From positions 62,001-126,000 of the forward strand of contig JBLKOM010000002.1 in NCBI GenBank assembly GCA_047602755.1: 64,000 nt of DNA. The letters are read 5' to 3'. Shown here in pieces: positions 17,250-25,576 of the stretch. The notes beneath the pieces were generated by a model. The model saw only the letters and a program-made list of their open reading frames with translations. It did not search any database and had not been told where the DNA came from. The stretch's first letter is position 1. The number at the start of each line of letters is the position of its first letter. A program made the translations under genes and the position numbers. This stretch comes from JACJVV01 sp047602755. Lineage in GTDB: Archaea > Nanobdellota > Nanobdellia > Woesearchaeales > JACJVV01.

Positions 17250-18076
17250 ACTATTTGAAAATCAACACAGATTCTAAAAACTTTTGGTGAGAATTGACCG
17301 CATTTTACAATTCCTAATATTTTTATTTTAAAACCATTATTTTTACATATCTGAATAATTTTTACTTTATATTCCTCAAATTCATTTTCATTCAAGAATC
17401 CATATAAATGGATTAATGTCCCTTTTTTTGCAACAACTAACGCACTATCTAGGAATTCTTCTGCTGTTCTTGGTAGTGGCATAATAATTCTGTTATATTT
17501 TTTTTTTAGATTAAAAACTTCTTTTCTTACATCACCATTAATTAGAGTTGTATTTTTTATTTTATTTTGTATCACATTTTCTAATGCATATTTATGTGCT
17601 ACAGGATTAAGTTCTATTCCAGTCATAGCATTATATTTTGAATTTTTCCCAATGACACAAATAAACGGAGCAACGCCTGAGAACATTACTAAAATATCTT
17701 CATTTGATTTTATTAATGATGCTATTCTTAATCTTTCTGTTCCAGATCTTACTGAGAAATAACATTTTTCAACATGTAATTTTATTCTACATCCACTTTC
17801 TTTATGAATTGTCTCTTTTGTTCTTTTACCTGCGATAATTTTTAATTTTTGTGTTCTATATTTACCAGAATGAAGCCCAGCTCGCTTACATACGGTTGTA
17901 ATATTTTTATGCATTAGTAATATTGCTTCACCAATTATTTTTTCTTTTTTTAATAATTCTTGCTTTATTTCAATTATTACAATATCTCCTACTATATCAA
18001 AACTACTTGTAAGAAATTCCATTTCTTTTTTAGTTAATTTCTTTGCTAAGATTTCTTTTAATTTTAATGGTTTCAT
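17246..18076 (-). CDS. trm5: Trm5-family tRNA (guanine37-N1)-methyltransferase lacking domain D1
   Basis: The product methylates N1 of G37 in tRNA, or is a close wyosine-pathway relative. It has the D2 block (FDIVGDIVII, HKNITTVCKR, ETIHKESGCRIKLHVEKCYFSVR) and the D3 Rossmann core with MFSGVAPF, GIELNPVAHKYALENV and the substrate motif MPLPRTAEEFLDSAL. At 276 residues it lacks the N-terminal D1 domain found in the about 336-residue M. jannaschii enzyme. The ATG at 18076 is preferred to a TTG at 18094, because it begins just after the stop codon of the HAD gene. Confidence 0.9.
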   Translation of the reverse strand: MKPLKLKEILAKKLTKKEMEFLTSSFDIVGDIVIIEIKQELLKKEKIIGEAILLMHKNITTVCKRAGLHSGKYRTQKLKIIAGKRTKETIHKESGCRIKLHVEKCYFSVRSGTERLRIASLIKSNEDILVMFSGVAPFICVIGKNSKYNAMTGIELNPVAHKYALENVIQNKIKNTTLINGDVRKEVFNLKKKYNRIIMPLPRTAEEFLDSALVVAKKGTLIHLYGFLNENEFEEYKVKIIQICKNNGFKIKILGIVKCGQFSPKVFRICVDFQIV

Positions 18077-18077
18077 T

Positions 18078-18713
18078 TTAGTATTTTTCAACAATATCTA
18101 CAATTTCTTTGAAATCATCAACCATATAATCAGCATCTAATTTATCATAATTTGTTTTAACACCAATTGTTATTAGTCCATTTGCTTTTCCACTTTCAAT
18201 ATCACTAGGTGTATCTCCAACAACAAATCCAATAGTACCGCCTAAATTTTCAGCTCTTTTTTTACCTTTAGCAAATACTTCTTTTCTTGTAAATCCATCA
18301 TCACCAAAACCTCCAAATGAAAAATATTTTTCAAGTTTAGGTATTGCTAATTTGGCAAAAGCAATTTTCTTAACATTACCAGTTGATAGCCCTAATAAAT
18401 AATTCTTTTTTAAGATTTCTAAAGTTTTTTTAACACTAGGGTATGTCGGAACAATCTTTTTCACATTCTTATATTCAATTATTGCATAATTTATAATTTT
18501 ATTAATTTTCTTTAATATTTCATCCTTACAAATTCTTTTTTTTATTAATGCTTTATAGATAATTTCTTTATCGACCATCCCAGGGACTGAAGTTTTTCTT
18601 ACATCTATTTTTATATTAAACACTTTCTCAATTGCAATATTAAAAGATTCAGCATGTCCTGACTTCCAACCATCAACTAATGTTCCATCAATATCAAATA
18701 ATATATATTTCAT
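18078..18713 (-). CDS. HAD-superfamily phosphatase, phosphoglycolate-phosphatase-like
   Basis: The 211-residue protein has all four HAD motifs: DIDGTLVDG with the nucleophile aspartate (about 7-15), LSTGN with the threonine of motif II, a motif III lysine in KGKK, and FVVGDTPSDIESG with the metal-binding aspartates. An alpha-helical cap lies between motifs I and II. It resembles Gph-type phosphatases that remove phosphoglycolate or nucleotide monophosphates, but the substrate is not certain. Its ATG overlaps the fen1 stop by 4 nt, so the genes are coupled. Confidence 0.88.
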   Translation of the reverse strand: MKYILFDIDGTLVDGWKSGHAESFNIAIEKVFNIKIDVRKTSVPGMVDKEIIYKALIKKRICKDEILKKINKIINYAIIEYKNVKKIVPTYPSVKKTLEILKKNYLLGLSTGNVKKIAFAKLAIPKLEKYFSFGGFGDDGFTRKEVFAKGKKRAENLGGTIGFVVGDTPSDIESGKANGLITIGVKTNYDKLDADYMVDDFKEIVDIVEKY

Positions 18714-19735
18714 ATAAATTCTCCTAAACTTTTTTGCTTTTTAGATTCTGCTTGTTCATTTAATTGCTCAAGCACTTTATTTACTCGCTCTTCTGAGAAA
18801 TTATGTTTTTCGACTAGAATTTGATATACTTTTTTTGGATCAGGTTTTTTCCATTCAAGTTTATAATTATTAGTAACTGGCACATTTTTTATAGTTTGAT
18901 ATACTTCTTCAAAGTCAAATTCAATCTTCTCTTTTAATTCTTCAATAAGTTTATCTTTTGTTTTGTTTTCTTTAACTAATTTTAATGCATTTTTTGGACC
19001 TATCCCTTTTATTCCACCTGGATTAAAGTCAGTTCCAATTAAAATTGATAAAAGAATAAATTGCTCTTGATCAATTCCTAAATGATTTAATACTTCACTA
19101 ATCTCAATAATTTCAGGTTTATATGTCTGATAATCAAGTTTATTATTTTTTTTATGTTTTCCAACCAATGATAAATTCCTTATTACTTTATTGCAACCAA
19201 ACATTAATGTGTCTGCATCTTGTGTAGCTACGGCATATGCATCTCCTTTTTTAACCATATAACTAGACTGGGCTTCTGCTTCACTAGGGGCATCAATAAC
19301 TGGAATTCCAAATGCTTCAACTAATTCCTTTGTTTCACTTATAATTTCAGTAGTTACTCTTACATTTCGTGCAGCATATTTTCTCATAGCGCTAAAATCT
19401 TTAGTTTCCATAGCTATTTTATATTTAGCTTCAGCTTCTTTTTTTGCATCTTTTCGTTTTTGTTGTTCTTTATATTTTAATTCAGGTGATTTCCCATCAA
19501 AAACAAATATTAACTTAAGACCATATTGCAGCAATTTTCCAATTCTAGAATTGATTCCAATTAAATGTGATGTAACTCTCCCTTCTTGATCTGTAAAGTA
19601 ATTACCATCTGCTTGTCTTATGGTTGTTAGAAATTGATATAGTATCATAGGCGCATCAATACATATAATTTTTCCACTGAGTGATTTAATGTCAATCTCT
19701 TTTCCAGTAATTAATTCTTTTAATGCAATTCCCAT
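18710..19735 (-). CDS. fen1: Flap endonuclease 1
   Basis: FEN1 removes 5' flaps during Okazaki fragment maturation and base-excision repair. The 341 residues carry the full set of acidic metal ligands at canonical positions: D27, D80, E152, E154, D173, D175 and D236. The helix-hairpin-helix GIKGIGPKNALKL follows. The C-terminus QKSLGEFI is a PIP box for PCNA. The N-terminus MGIALKELI differs slightly from the usual MGVxFGDLI but aligns with it. It is the first gene of a coupled run with the HAD, trm5 and aroE genes. Confidence 0.97.
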   Translation of the reverse strand: MGIALKELITGKEIDIKSLSGKIICIDAPMILYQFLTTIRQADGNYFTDQEGRVTSHLIGINSRIGKLLQYGLKLIFVFDGKSPELKYKEQQKRKDAKKEAEAKYKIAMETKDFSAMRKYAARNVRVTTEIISETKELVEAFGIPVIDAPSEAEAQSSYMVKKGDAYAVATQDADTLMFGCNKVIRNLSLVGKHKKNNKLDYQTYKPEIIEISEVLNHLGIDQEQFILLSILIGTDFNPGGIKGIGPKNALKLVKENKTKDKLIEELKEKIEFDFEEVYQTIKNVPVTNNYKLEWKKPDPKKVYQILVEKHNFSEERVNKVLEQLNEQAESKKQKSLGEFI

Positions 19736-19789
19736 TTTAACATTTTATTGGTATTTATTATTATATCATTTACTCTCTATAATTTTATA

Positions 19790-20821
19790 CTAAATATTAA
19801 TAACAGATAAATCCTTAAATATTATTTCTTTTTGTTCTTTTGCTTTTTTACTTAATTCGCCATTTGTTACGAGTAATGAAGGTAGTTTATTATGTTGTCC
19901 TTCAATTAGTGATAATGCAAGTTCACTCTCTGTTATTCTTTTTTTATCTATAATTCTGCAATAATATTTAGATTCACCTATACTTGATGGAACACTTGTT
20001 ATTAAAGAATACTCTTTATTCTTTTTAATTTGTTCATAGCGTATTATTTTTATATTTTTATTACTAAAATATTCAATTACTTTCTTTCCAAAATTTGTTT
20101 TGCATATGGTTAAAAACTCTTGATTTTTATCACTTATTTCACTATTATTAAAATCAGTTATCTTTGAATCTGATTTTATAATTTTAGTTTTATTTTTGAG
20201 ATCTTCATTCTTTGTTTTGGTTACGTTATCAATTTTCTGTTTATTTTCATTTAATGCTTCTTGTTTTTCTTGTACTTCTTGTTTTTTTACTTCTTCTTTA
20301 ATTTCATTCTTTTGCTCTTTGTCAACACTCGTATTTATCTCATTATTTTGTCTATTATTATTAATTTCACCGATATTTTCACTTTCAAAAATACTTTTTA
20401 TTATTTGCTCAGCTTCTTTATCACTTAAAAGATACCACTTCCAAAATATTTCTTTATTATTATTTCTAATAATATTTAATGGAACAGCAAAATCTTTTAT
20501 TGCTCTAAGAGAGATTCTTGTTATTGGTGTTTGTTTAGAATCCCTTAATACTTTTTTTTCTTTTAATAAATCATATGCTTGCCTATCTTTAGAATTAAGA
20601 TTATTTGCAAAATTCTGTAGTTTTTCTTGATCTTCAATAAGATAATATAATGGAGAACCTCCTCCTATTTTTAAAGCACTTATTTTAATTTTTTTAGTTG
20701 AAGATAATTCTCCTAACATTGCTGATGCGAATAATTGTGTAATTCCCATAAATTTACCAAACTGAGCAGGAGTACTCGGACCATTCTGTTTTAGAAAAGA
20801 TATTATTTGTTGTTCTGACAT
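19790..20821 (-). CDS. Winged-helix protein with a possible nuclease-fold C-terminus, unknown
   Basis: The 343 residues divide into three. An N-terminal winged helix (about 1-70: ISFLKQNGPSTPAQFGKFM) is followed by a second helical region. A linker (about 160-240) is made almost entirely of K, E, N, Q and I. A C-terminal alpha/beta domain (about 240-343) contains YSLITSVPSSIGESKYYCRI, DKKRITESELAL and PSLLVTNGELSKKAKE. That last pattern resembles restriction-endonuclease-like folds (acidic strand, D-x-K, then helix and strand), but this is weak. It lies upstream of fen1 on the same strand, which hints at DNA metabolism. Confidence 0.6.
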   Translation of the reverse strand: MSEQQIISFLKQNGPSTPAQFGKFMGITQLFASAMLGELSSTKKIKISALKIGGGSPLYYLIEDQEKLQNFANNLNSKDRQAYDLLKEKKVLRDSKQTPITRISLRAIKDFAVPLNIIRNNNKEIFWKWYLLSDKEAEQIIKSIFESENIGEINNNRQNNEINTSVDKEQKNEIKEEVKKQEVQEKQEALNENKQKIDNVTKTKNEDLKNKTKIIKSDSKITDFNNSEISDKNQEFLTICKTNFGKKVIEYFSNKNIKIIRYEQIKKNKEYSLITSVPSSIGESKYYCRIIDKKRITESELALSLIEGQHNKLPSLLVTNGELSKKAKEQKEIIFKDLSVINI

Positions 20822-20889
20822 TATATTTAATAAAAAAAGATAGTTTATATTTTTATTGCTTTAGTAGTTATATATATTGAGTCTATATC

Positions 20890-21384
20890 TTATTTATTTG
20901 CAAATCCTTGATCTGTAGCACTAAATGATTCACCTAGCTCTAATGATAATTTCTCTAGTTCTTCTGGCAATACTAATTTTCCGTCTTTAACATCATATTC
21001 TGTAGCCAATGCAGCAAGAAGATCAAGATTATAATTTATTGGATCATTCATTTGTTTATAATTAACAAAAAATTGTAATTTATTAAAATTAGCATTATTT
21101 TTAATTATTGTCGGAAAATTAAATTTAAATTTTGTTACAATCTCTTCTTTAGTTGAATAATTATTTATTAATATTTTTAAATCATCTTTTGTAAAATCTT
21201 CATTTTCTAATGTTATTTCTATTGCAGGATATTTAATATTAAAATCTTGTATGAATTTATTGAATGCAGGCCACGCTTTTTCTAAATTATCATTATCATG
21301 TGAATACATATCAATAAATTTTAAGAATATCTTAACTAGTACTTTTATGTTTTTTTTAAATTCATTAATTAAGGCCTGATCCAT
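20890..21384 (-). CDS. Conserved-looking protein of unknown function, coupled to endA
   Basis: I do not recognise this 164-residue protein. It is predicted mixed alpha/beta and soluble, with no signal peptide, no cysteine cluster and an acidic C-terminus (LPEELEKLSLELGESF). Aromatic-rich helices dominate the first 50 residues. Its ATG at 21384 lies inside the 3' end of endA (16-nt overlap in another frame), so translation is coupled and a role alongside tRNA splicing is possible but unproven. Confidence 0.6.
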   Translation of the reverse strand: MDQALINEFKKNIKVLVKIFLKFIDMYSHDNDNLEKAWPAFNKFIQDFNIKYPAIEITLENEDFTKDDLKILINNYSTKEEIVTKFKFNFPTIIKNNANFNKLQFFVNYKQMNDPINYNLDLLAALATEYDVKDGKLVLPEELEKLSLELGESFSATDQGFANK

Positions 21385-21965
21385 TTTATTTCATAGTATG
21401 TTACTGAATTTTCCTCATCAACAACACCAATTAATAATCTTTTTTTTGTTGAATGCGCTACACGATTTTTAGCAGCAAATCCATACCATGTCAACGAATC
21501 TGTTTCTTTTACTGGATAAATAATCCATCTAGCATGATCCTCTCCTGGTTTTACTCCTTTGTCATACACTCTAAAATCAGCACCAAATTTTAATGCTGTC
21601 TTGATGATGTAACCTCTATTTCTAAAATCATTAAAAACTACATATCTTATCCAGAAATTTTTTTCAAGCTTTATGCATTTTCTTAAAAATTCATCTAATT
21701 TTAATATTTTTTTATTTTGTATAAGTATTATTTTTTCTTTTTCTAAAAGATAATATCCTTCAATAAGTGTCAATTGGACTCTTCCATCATCTAAAAGTGT
21801 ACCATATCTTGACTTTTCATATAGATTTCTAGCTTCATTAGAACATTCAGTTATTATGCTATCTCTTAAGAAAAATGCTTCTATCTTATCATTTTTTTTC
21901 CTTGCTTCTCCAACTTTTTCTTTACTTTTACTATCTTTTTTATTAGAAGTTTTCTTTTTAGGCAT
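21369..21965 (-). CDS. endA: tRNA-splicing endonuclease EndA
   Basis: EndA cuts the bulge-helix-bulge at intron boundaries of archaeal tRNAs. The catalytic triad is visible: tyrosine in DFRVYDKG (about 143-150), histidine in EDHARWIIYP, and lysine in AHSTKKRLLIGVVD. At 198 residues it is the short homotetramer-type subunit, with a lysine-rich N-terminal extension of about 30 residues. The ATG at 21965 is preferred to a TTG at 21974, because a TATA box centred near 21992 makes it leaderless. It is divergent from RNase Z. Confidence 0.93.
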   Translation of the reverse strand: MPKKKTSNKKDSKSKEKVGEARKKNDKIEAFFLRDSIITECSNEARNLYEKSRYGTLLDDGRVQLTLIEGYYLLEKEKIILIQNKKILKLDEFLRKCIKLEKNFWIRYVVFNDFRNRGYIIKTALKFGADFRVYDKGVKPGEDHARWIIYPVKETDSLTWYGFAAKNRVAHSTKKRLLIGVVDEENSVTYYEIKWIRP

Positions 21966-21985
21966 TTTATTCAAAGTGTTAACAC

Positions 21986-22008
21986 GATTTATAAAAGTTT
22001 TTAAATAA
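21986..22008. promoter_or_regulatory. Compact divergent promoter for endA and rnz
   Basis: TTTATAAAAG (21988-21997) reads as a TATA box in both directions, and TTTTTAAATAAG follows at about 21998-22009. The distance of about 27 nt to the endA ATG (21965) and about 24-36 nt to the rnz ATG (22028) fits leaderless initiation on both sides. Confidence 0.5.
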
Positions 22009-22027
22009 GTTTATGTTAAGATATTAT

Positions 22028-22936
22028 ATGATTCAAGTAACATTATTAGGTACATCTTGCATGGTACCAACTAAAGAAAGAAATGTAACTAGCTTTTATT
22101 TAGAATATAATGGGGAAGGTATCTTAATTGATTGTGGTGAAGGAACACAACGTCAAATGAATATTTCTGGAATAAACCGTAATAAAGTGAAAAAAATTTT
22201 GATTAGTCATTGGCATGGTGATCATGTGGGTGGACTTTTAGGCTTAATCCAAACAATTTCAAACAACACAGAAGGTTCAACAATTGAAATTTATGGACCA
22301 GTTGAAACTAAAAAAAGATTTGAAATGCTTATGAATTCTACATATTTTGGAAATATTTCTAAGCTAAACATAAAGGTTATTGAAATCTCACCTAAATCAC
22401 TTGAAACATTTTATGAATGTGAGGATTATTATCTTCAAGCAATATATTTAGAACATGGAATCCCTACTTTAGGTTATCGTTTTGTTGAAAAAGATCGATT
22501 GCGCATATCTCTATCTAAAACGCAGAAATTAGGAATTCCTAATGGACCTTTATTGGGTAAGCTACAAAATGGGGAAAATATAAAACTTAATGGGAAAACT
22601 TATTTAGCTAAAGATTTAACATATAAAGTTACAGGTAAAATTATTTCTTTTATCATGGATACTTCTTATATTAAGAACTGCTTATTGTTAGCAAATAATT
22701 CTGATTTATTAATATGCGAAGCAACCTATCTTGATAAACATATTGAAAAAAGTGAATTACATAATCATATGACTGTTAAGCAAGCTGCCCAGATCGCTCA
22801 TCAAGCAAATGTTAAAAAATTAGTTATGATGCATTTTAGTCAACGCTATAAAGATTCTTCAGAACTTGAAGAAGAAGCAAAAGATATTTTTCCAGAAAGT
22901 TATGCTGGATATGATTTCATGAAAATAAAAGTATGA
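22028..22936 (+). CDS. rnz: Ribonuclease Z (tRNA 3'-end endonuclease)
   Basis: RNase Z removes the 3' trailer of precursor tRNAs. The 302-residue product is a short-form metallo-beta-lactamase enzyme. It has the zinc motif SHWHGDHVGG (about 59-68), a DCGEGTQRQM loop near the N-terminus, the AxDxG-equivalent MDTSY region, an exosite-like insert around 160-200, and a terminal HFSQRY with the last histidine. The start MIQVTLLGT at 22028 matches the family N-terminus better than the ATG at 22013. It is divergent from endA, so two tRNA-maturation nucleases share one promoter region. Confidence 0.95.
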   Translation: MIQVTLLGTSCMVPTKERNVTSFYLEYNGEGILIDCGEGTQRQMNISGINRNKVKKILISHWHGDHVGGLLGLIQTISNNTEGSTIEIYGPVETKKRFEMLMNSTYFGNISKLNIKVIEISPKSLETFYECEDYYLQAIYLEHGIPTLGYRFVEKDRLRISLSKTQKLGIPNGPLLGKLQNGENIKLNGKTYLAKDLTYKVTGKIISFIMDTSYIKNCLLLANNSDLLICEATYLDKHIEKSELHNHMTVKQAAQIAHQANVKKLVMMHFSQRYKDSSELEEEAKDIFPESYAGYDFMKIKV

Positions 22937-22971
22937 ATTTATTTGTCGTAAGAATTATGTAATTTTTATAA

Positions 22972-23193
22972 TTATTTCTTTAAAGCAAGTTTGATGTCAT
23001 CACTTTTAATTGTTTTTCTTCCTGCATGTTTTGCATAATTTATAGATTTTTTCGCAATTTCTAATGCATAATCCTCTAAAATTCGTTTTAATTCTTTTTT
23101 TGCATCTTCACTTACTCTTTGTGCTCCAGCCTCTACCATAATATTTTCCATAGTTGCAAGCGGCAATACTCTTGAAGATTTCGATATTGACAT
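22972..23193 (-). CDS. Archaeal histone
   Basis: This minimal histone-fold protein of 73 residues wraps DNA as dimers or longer multimers. It shows LPLATMENIMVEAG (helix 1), the arginine of loop 1 in QRVSEDAKKELKRILEDYA (helix 2), and HAGRKTIKSDDIKLALKK (loop 2 RKT and helix 3). There is no tail. It stands alone between convergent rnz and divergent hjc. Confidence 0.97.
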   Translation of the reverse strand: MSISKSSRVLPLATMENIMVEAGAQRVSEDAKKELKRILEDYALEIAKKSINYAKHAGRKTIKSDDIKLALKK

Positions 23194-23283
23194 ATTTCAT
23201 TATTTATTTCTTTTCTTTTTAAATATTTTCATTGGACATATATTCTAGAAACTTTAATAAATGCAAATAACTAGTATTTAAGA

Positions 23284-23673
23284 ATGAATAAAAAACAAAA
23301 GGGAACAACTGCTGAGCGAGAGCTTATTCATAAATTTCATTCTTCAGGATGGGCTTCTTTTCGTGCAGCAGGCTCAGGTTCAAGCAAATATCCGTGCCCT
23401 GATTTAATAGCTGGTAATTCTTTACGTAAAATAGCTATTGAAGTTAAATCTTTTAATGGTGAGCGAAAATATTTTTCTAAACAAGAAATTGATGATCTTA
23501 GAACTTTTTGCTTTCAATTTGGTTGTGAGGGATGGGTAGGAATAAAATTCCAGGGAAAGGGGTGGTATTTTTTTTCCCTGGAAGATTTAAAAGAGACAAT
23601 AGGTGGGTTTTCTATTGGTCTAAAAGATGCTGAATTAAAGGGTTTTTTATTTAATGAAATGATAAAATGCTAA
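23284..23673 (+). CDS. hjc: Holliday junction resolvase Hjc
   Basis: Hjc cuts four-way DNA junctions in recombination. The 129-residue nuclease has the catalytic residues of the archaeal family: glutamate in GTTAERELIHKF (about 7-18), RAAGSGSS, the aspartate in CPDLIAG, and the E-x-K pair in AIEVKSF (about 56-62). The C-terminus has the usual W-rich strands. The gene is transcribed away from the histone gene and converges on a small minus-strand gene. Confidence 0.96.
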   Translation: MNKKQKGTTAERELIHKFHSSGWASFRAAGSGSSKYPCPDLIAGNSLRKIAIEVKSFNGERKYFSKQEIDDLRTFCFQFGCEGWVGIKFQGKGWYFFSLEDLKETIGGFSIGLKDAELKGFLFNEMIKC

Positions 23674-23750
23674 TTAACTATGCCTTTAGTTACATTTTAT
23701 AAAATTTATATCTTATATATGATATTAATATTATTAAAAATGAATAATAA

Positions 23751-23867
23751 TTAAATGCTGCTCCATTCTTCATCAATGTGTATTCCTAGATCTTCAATTT
23801 CCCAAGCTGATAATTCATCAACTTCTTCAGGCACTAAAATGTTTCCTAGTTTATCTTTGAATAACAT
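23751..23867 (-). CDS. 38-residue acidic small protein with strong expression signals
   Basis: The open frame encodes 38 residues starting MLFKDKLGN and ending DEEWSSI. It is strongly acidic, with LVPEEVDELS and AWEIEDLGIHIDEE, and contains two tryptophans and no cysteine. I do not recognise a family. Support comes from its context. GAGGTGATTTAT directly precedes the ATG (a full archaeal ribosome-binding site). A TATA box TTATATAAA near 23896-23904 lies at the right distance upstream for a short leader. No other gene explains that promoter. It may be a peptide regulator or a small subunit. Confidence 0.65.
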   Translation of the reverse strand: MLFKDKLGNILVPEEVDELSAWEIEDLGIHIDEEWSSI

Positions 23868-24012
23868 ATAAATCACCTCGTGCTTGCTATTATTTTATAT
23901 AAATAATCTTTGACTAATATTACATTCATATTCTTTTATTAATACCTTATTCATATCAATTCTAGAAAATAAATCCATAATATTTAAATAGTTTAGATAA
24001 TGTATATAATAA

Positions 24013-24672
24013 ATGTATAATGTTCCGTCATGGTTTTTAGGGTATGATGCACTTGCAGAATCTATATTCGCATTAGTTACTATATTATTAAGTGTGTTAG
24101 CGTTTAAAATATATAAATTAACTAAGTCTTCAACATCAAAAATGCTTGGTTTTGGATTTCTATTTATTGCATTTTCATATATTATTTTAGCAATCTTTAA
24201 TATCGGTAACTGTTTTAATTTACATGAACCTTTATGCGAGATCACAAACTGGGACCCTTTGGCTTGGTATTCATTCCAAGTTTCTTTGCACTTAATGCTA
24301 TATCTTTTAGGTCTTATTACATTAGTTTACATGACTTTTAAAGTAAAAAGTTTTAAGTTATATTCATTGCTTATTTTATTAGGTTCAATTCCTTTTTTGT
24401 TTAATCACAGCTTCCCTCGTGTCTATTTTATACTTTCATCTATTTTAATTGTATATATTTTTGCATTTTATTTTAAGAATTATTTAAATAATAAAAATTA
24501 TCATACAGCATCAATATCTATTGCTTTTGCATTGCTTTTTATTGGTGACTTGCTTATATTATTCACTATGGAATCAGATATTTCAGCTATTATATATGTA
24601 ATTTGGCATAGTCTAAAATTGGTTGCTTATCTTTTAATTTTATCAAATCTAATTCCTATACTAAAAAAATGA
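24013..24672 (+). CDS. Polytopic archaeal membrane protein, unknown
   Basis: The 219-residue product has about seven hydrophobic helices (roughly 12-32, 45-65, 88-110, 117-132, 136-152, 165-185 and 192-216). There is an outer-loop segment with two cysteines (GNCFNLHEPLCEITNWD, about 65-81). It resembles uncharacterised seven-helix archaeal membrane proteins, but I cannot name a family. The ATG lies about 25 nt after an AATATTTAAATAG TATA-like box, so it may be leaderless. Its stop overlaps the start of a winged-helix gene by 4 nt. Confidence 0.75.
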   Translation: MYNVPSWFLGYDALAESIFALVTILLSVLAFKIYKLTKSSTSKMLGFGFLFIAFSYIILAIFNIGNCFNLHEPLCEITNWDPLAWYSFQVSLHLMLYLLGLITLVYMTFKVKSFKLYSLLILLGSIPFLFNHSFPRVYFILSSILIVYIFAFYFKNYLNNKNYHTASISIAFALLFIGDLLILFTMESDISAIIYVIWHSLKLVAYLLILSNLIPILKK

Positions 24673-24941
24673 GAAAACGAAATCGGCTAGAAATAATATA
24701 TGATATTCTAAAGGCTATCTCAAATAAGAATGGTACTATTAAGCCAACGCATATATTGTATAAATCAAATTTATCACATAAAATGATGAATGAATACCTT
24801 GATGAATTAATCACTAATGGATTTATTACAGAATCAAATACTCCTAACGGTAAAACATACAGCATAACTCCTCAAGGTTTTGAATACTTAAACAAATATA
24901 AAATGATTATTGAATTCACAGATTCATTTGGATTAAATTAA
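24669..24941 (+). CDS. Small winged-helix DNA-binding protein
   Basis: This 90-residue protein is almost entirely one winged helix: RLEIIYDILKAISN (helix 1), KPTHILYKSNLSHKMMNEYLDELITNGFI (helices 2 and 3), then wing strands TPNGKTYSITPQGFEYL. It resembles archaeal COG3432-type predicted regulators, often encoded beside membrane proteins. The ATGA overlap with the preceding membrane-protein gene indicates coupling, so this may be a membrane sensor and regulator pair, analogous to other archaeal one-component systems with split subunits. Confidence 0.85.
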   Translation: MRKRNRLEIIYDILKAISNKNGTIKPTHILYKSNLSHKMMNEYLDELITNGFITESNTPNGKTYSITPQGFEYLNKYKMIIEFTDSFGLN

Positions 24942-25020
24942 TAATCTATTATTTTCAAAATGCTTTTATTAGTAATTATTTTCCTTTTGCATTAATTTTA
25001 ATGTTTTTTTTAGGAATAAC

Positions 25021-25032
25021 ATTTATAAATAG
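25021..25032 (+). promoter_or_regulatory. TATA box of the RNase P RNA gene
   Basis: ATTTATAAATAG lies about 25-30 nt upstream of the predicted RNA 5' end at about 25052, the standard archaeal spacing. Confidence 0.65.
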
Positions 25033-25051
25033 TCCATGTTTCTTCGTTACC

Positions 25052-25352
25052 ATAGGGGGATGAGTTAGCTTTCGGTAAACTGAGGAAAGTCCACCCACTA
25101 AGTTAGGTTGCTTATCGTAAGATAAGTTCCAGAAATGGAAGGCAACCGCCCAGAAACGTACTGCCTTATTTAATGGAATGAAAACTGTAAAATAATGGTG
25201 ACATTATATAAACAGTCGACGTCAATAAGGTAAGTTGAAACGGCGAGCCCCTGCCAGTGCAACTCATATGAGGCTAAGTTAAATGCTAGCAAGGATGATC
25301 AGCATTAATGTGCAAAAAGCATCCTACAGAAGGTGGCTTATCACTCCCTATA
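25052..25352 (+). ncRNA. rnpB: RNase P RNA
   Basis: This is the catalytic RNA that trims the 5' leader of tRNAs. Universally conserved regions are present: CTGAGGAAAGTCCACCC near 25080-25096 (CR-I), GAAACGGCGAGCCCC near 25236-25250, and ACAGAAGGTGGCTTAT near 25326-25341 (CR-V). P1 forms between ATAGGG at 25052 and TCCCTAT near 25345-25351. The length of about 300 nt is normal for archaea. The ends are estimated from P1. It is immediately upstream of sec61beta. Confidence 0.93.
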
Positions 25353-25378
25353 TTTTTTATGTTTAATAAGAGAAAAAA

Positions 25379-25558
25379 ATGGCAAAAGACAATAAAATCA
25401 ATATGCCTATGTCAGGCGCTGGTATTACACGTTATTTTGATGAATCTAAAAGTAAGTTTAAAATTAAACCTGCAAGTGTTTTAATAATTATAGCAATTGT
25501 TGTTATGATTGTAATTGGTTTGCATTTGTTTGGGTATTCAATTTTAGGGCTTAATTAA
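25379..25558 (+). CDS. Preprotein translocase subunit Sec61-beta
   Basis: This 59-residue tail-anchored subunit of the SecYE-beta channel has the family signature MPMSGAGITRYFDESKSKFK (about 9-28), then a single membrane helix (about 33-53) and a short LFGYSILGLN end. The length and motif order are exactly those of archaeal Sec61-beta. It begins 26 nt after the RNase P RNA and is followed 18 nt later by nac, then secF and secD, forming an export cluster. Confidence 0.95.
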   Translation: MAKDNKINMPMSGAGITRYFDESKSKFKIKPASVLIIIAIVVMIVIGLHLFGYSILGLN

Positions 25559-25576
25559 TAATGGAGTTTTAAAAAA

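Noticed and set aside
20196..20630. Plus-strand 144-residue hydrophobic frame
   Set aside because: It is antisense to the K/E/N-rich linker of the winged-helix/nuclease-like gene. The composition follows from codon complement, not from a membrane protein.
23895..24245. Minus-strand 116-residue frame overlapping the membrane-protein gene
   Set aside because: It is antisense to a well-supported seven-helix protein with its own TATA box and a coupled downstream gene.
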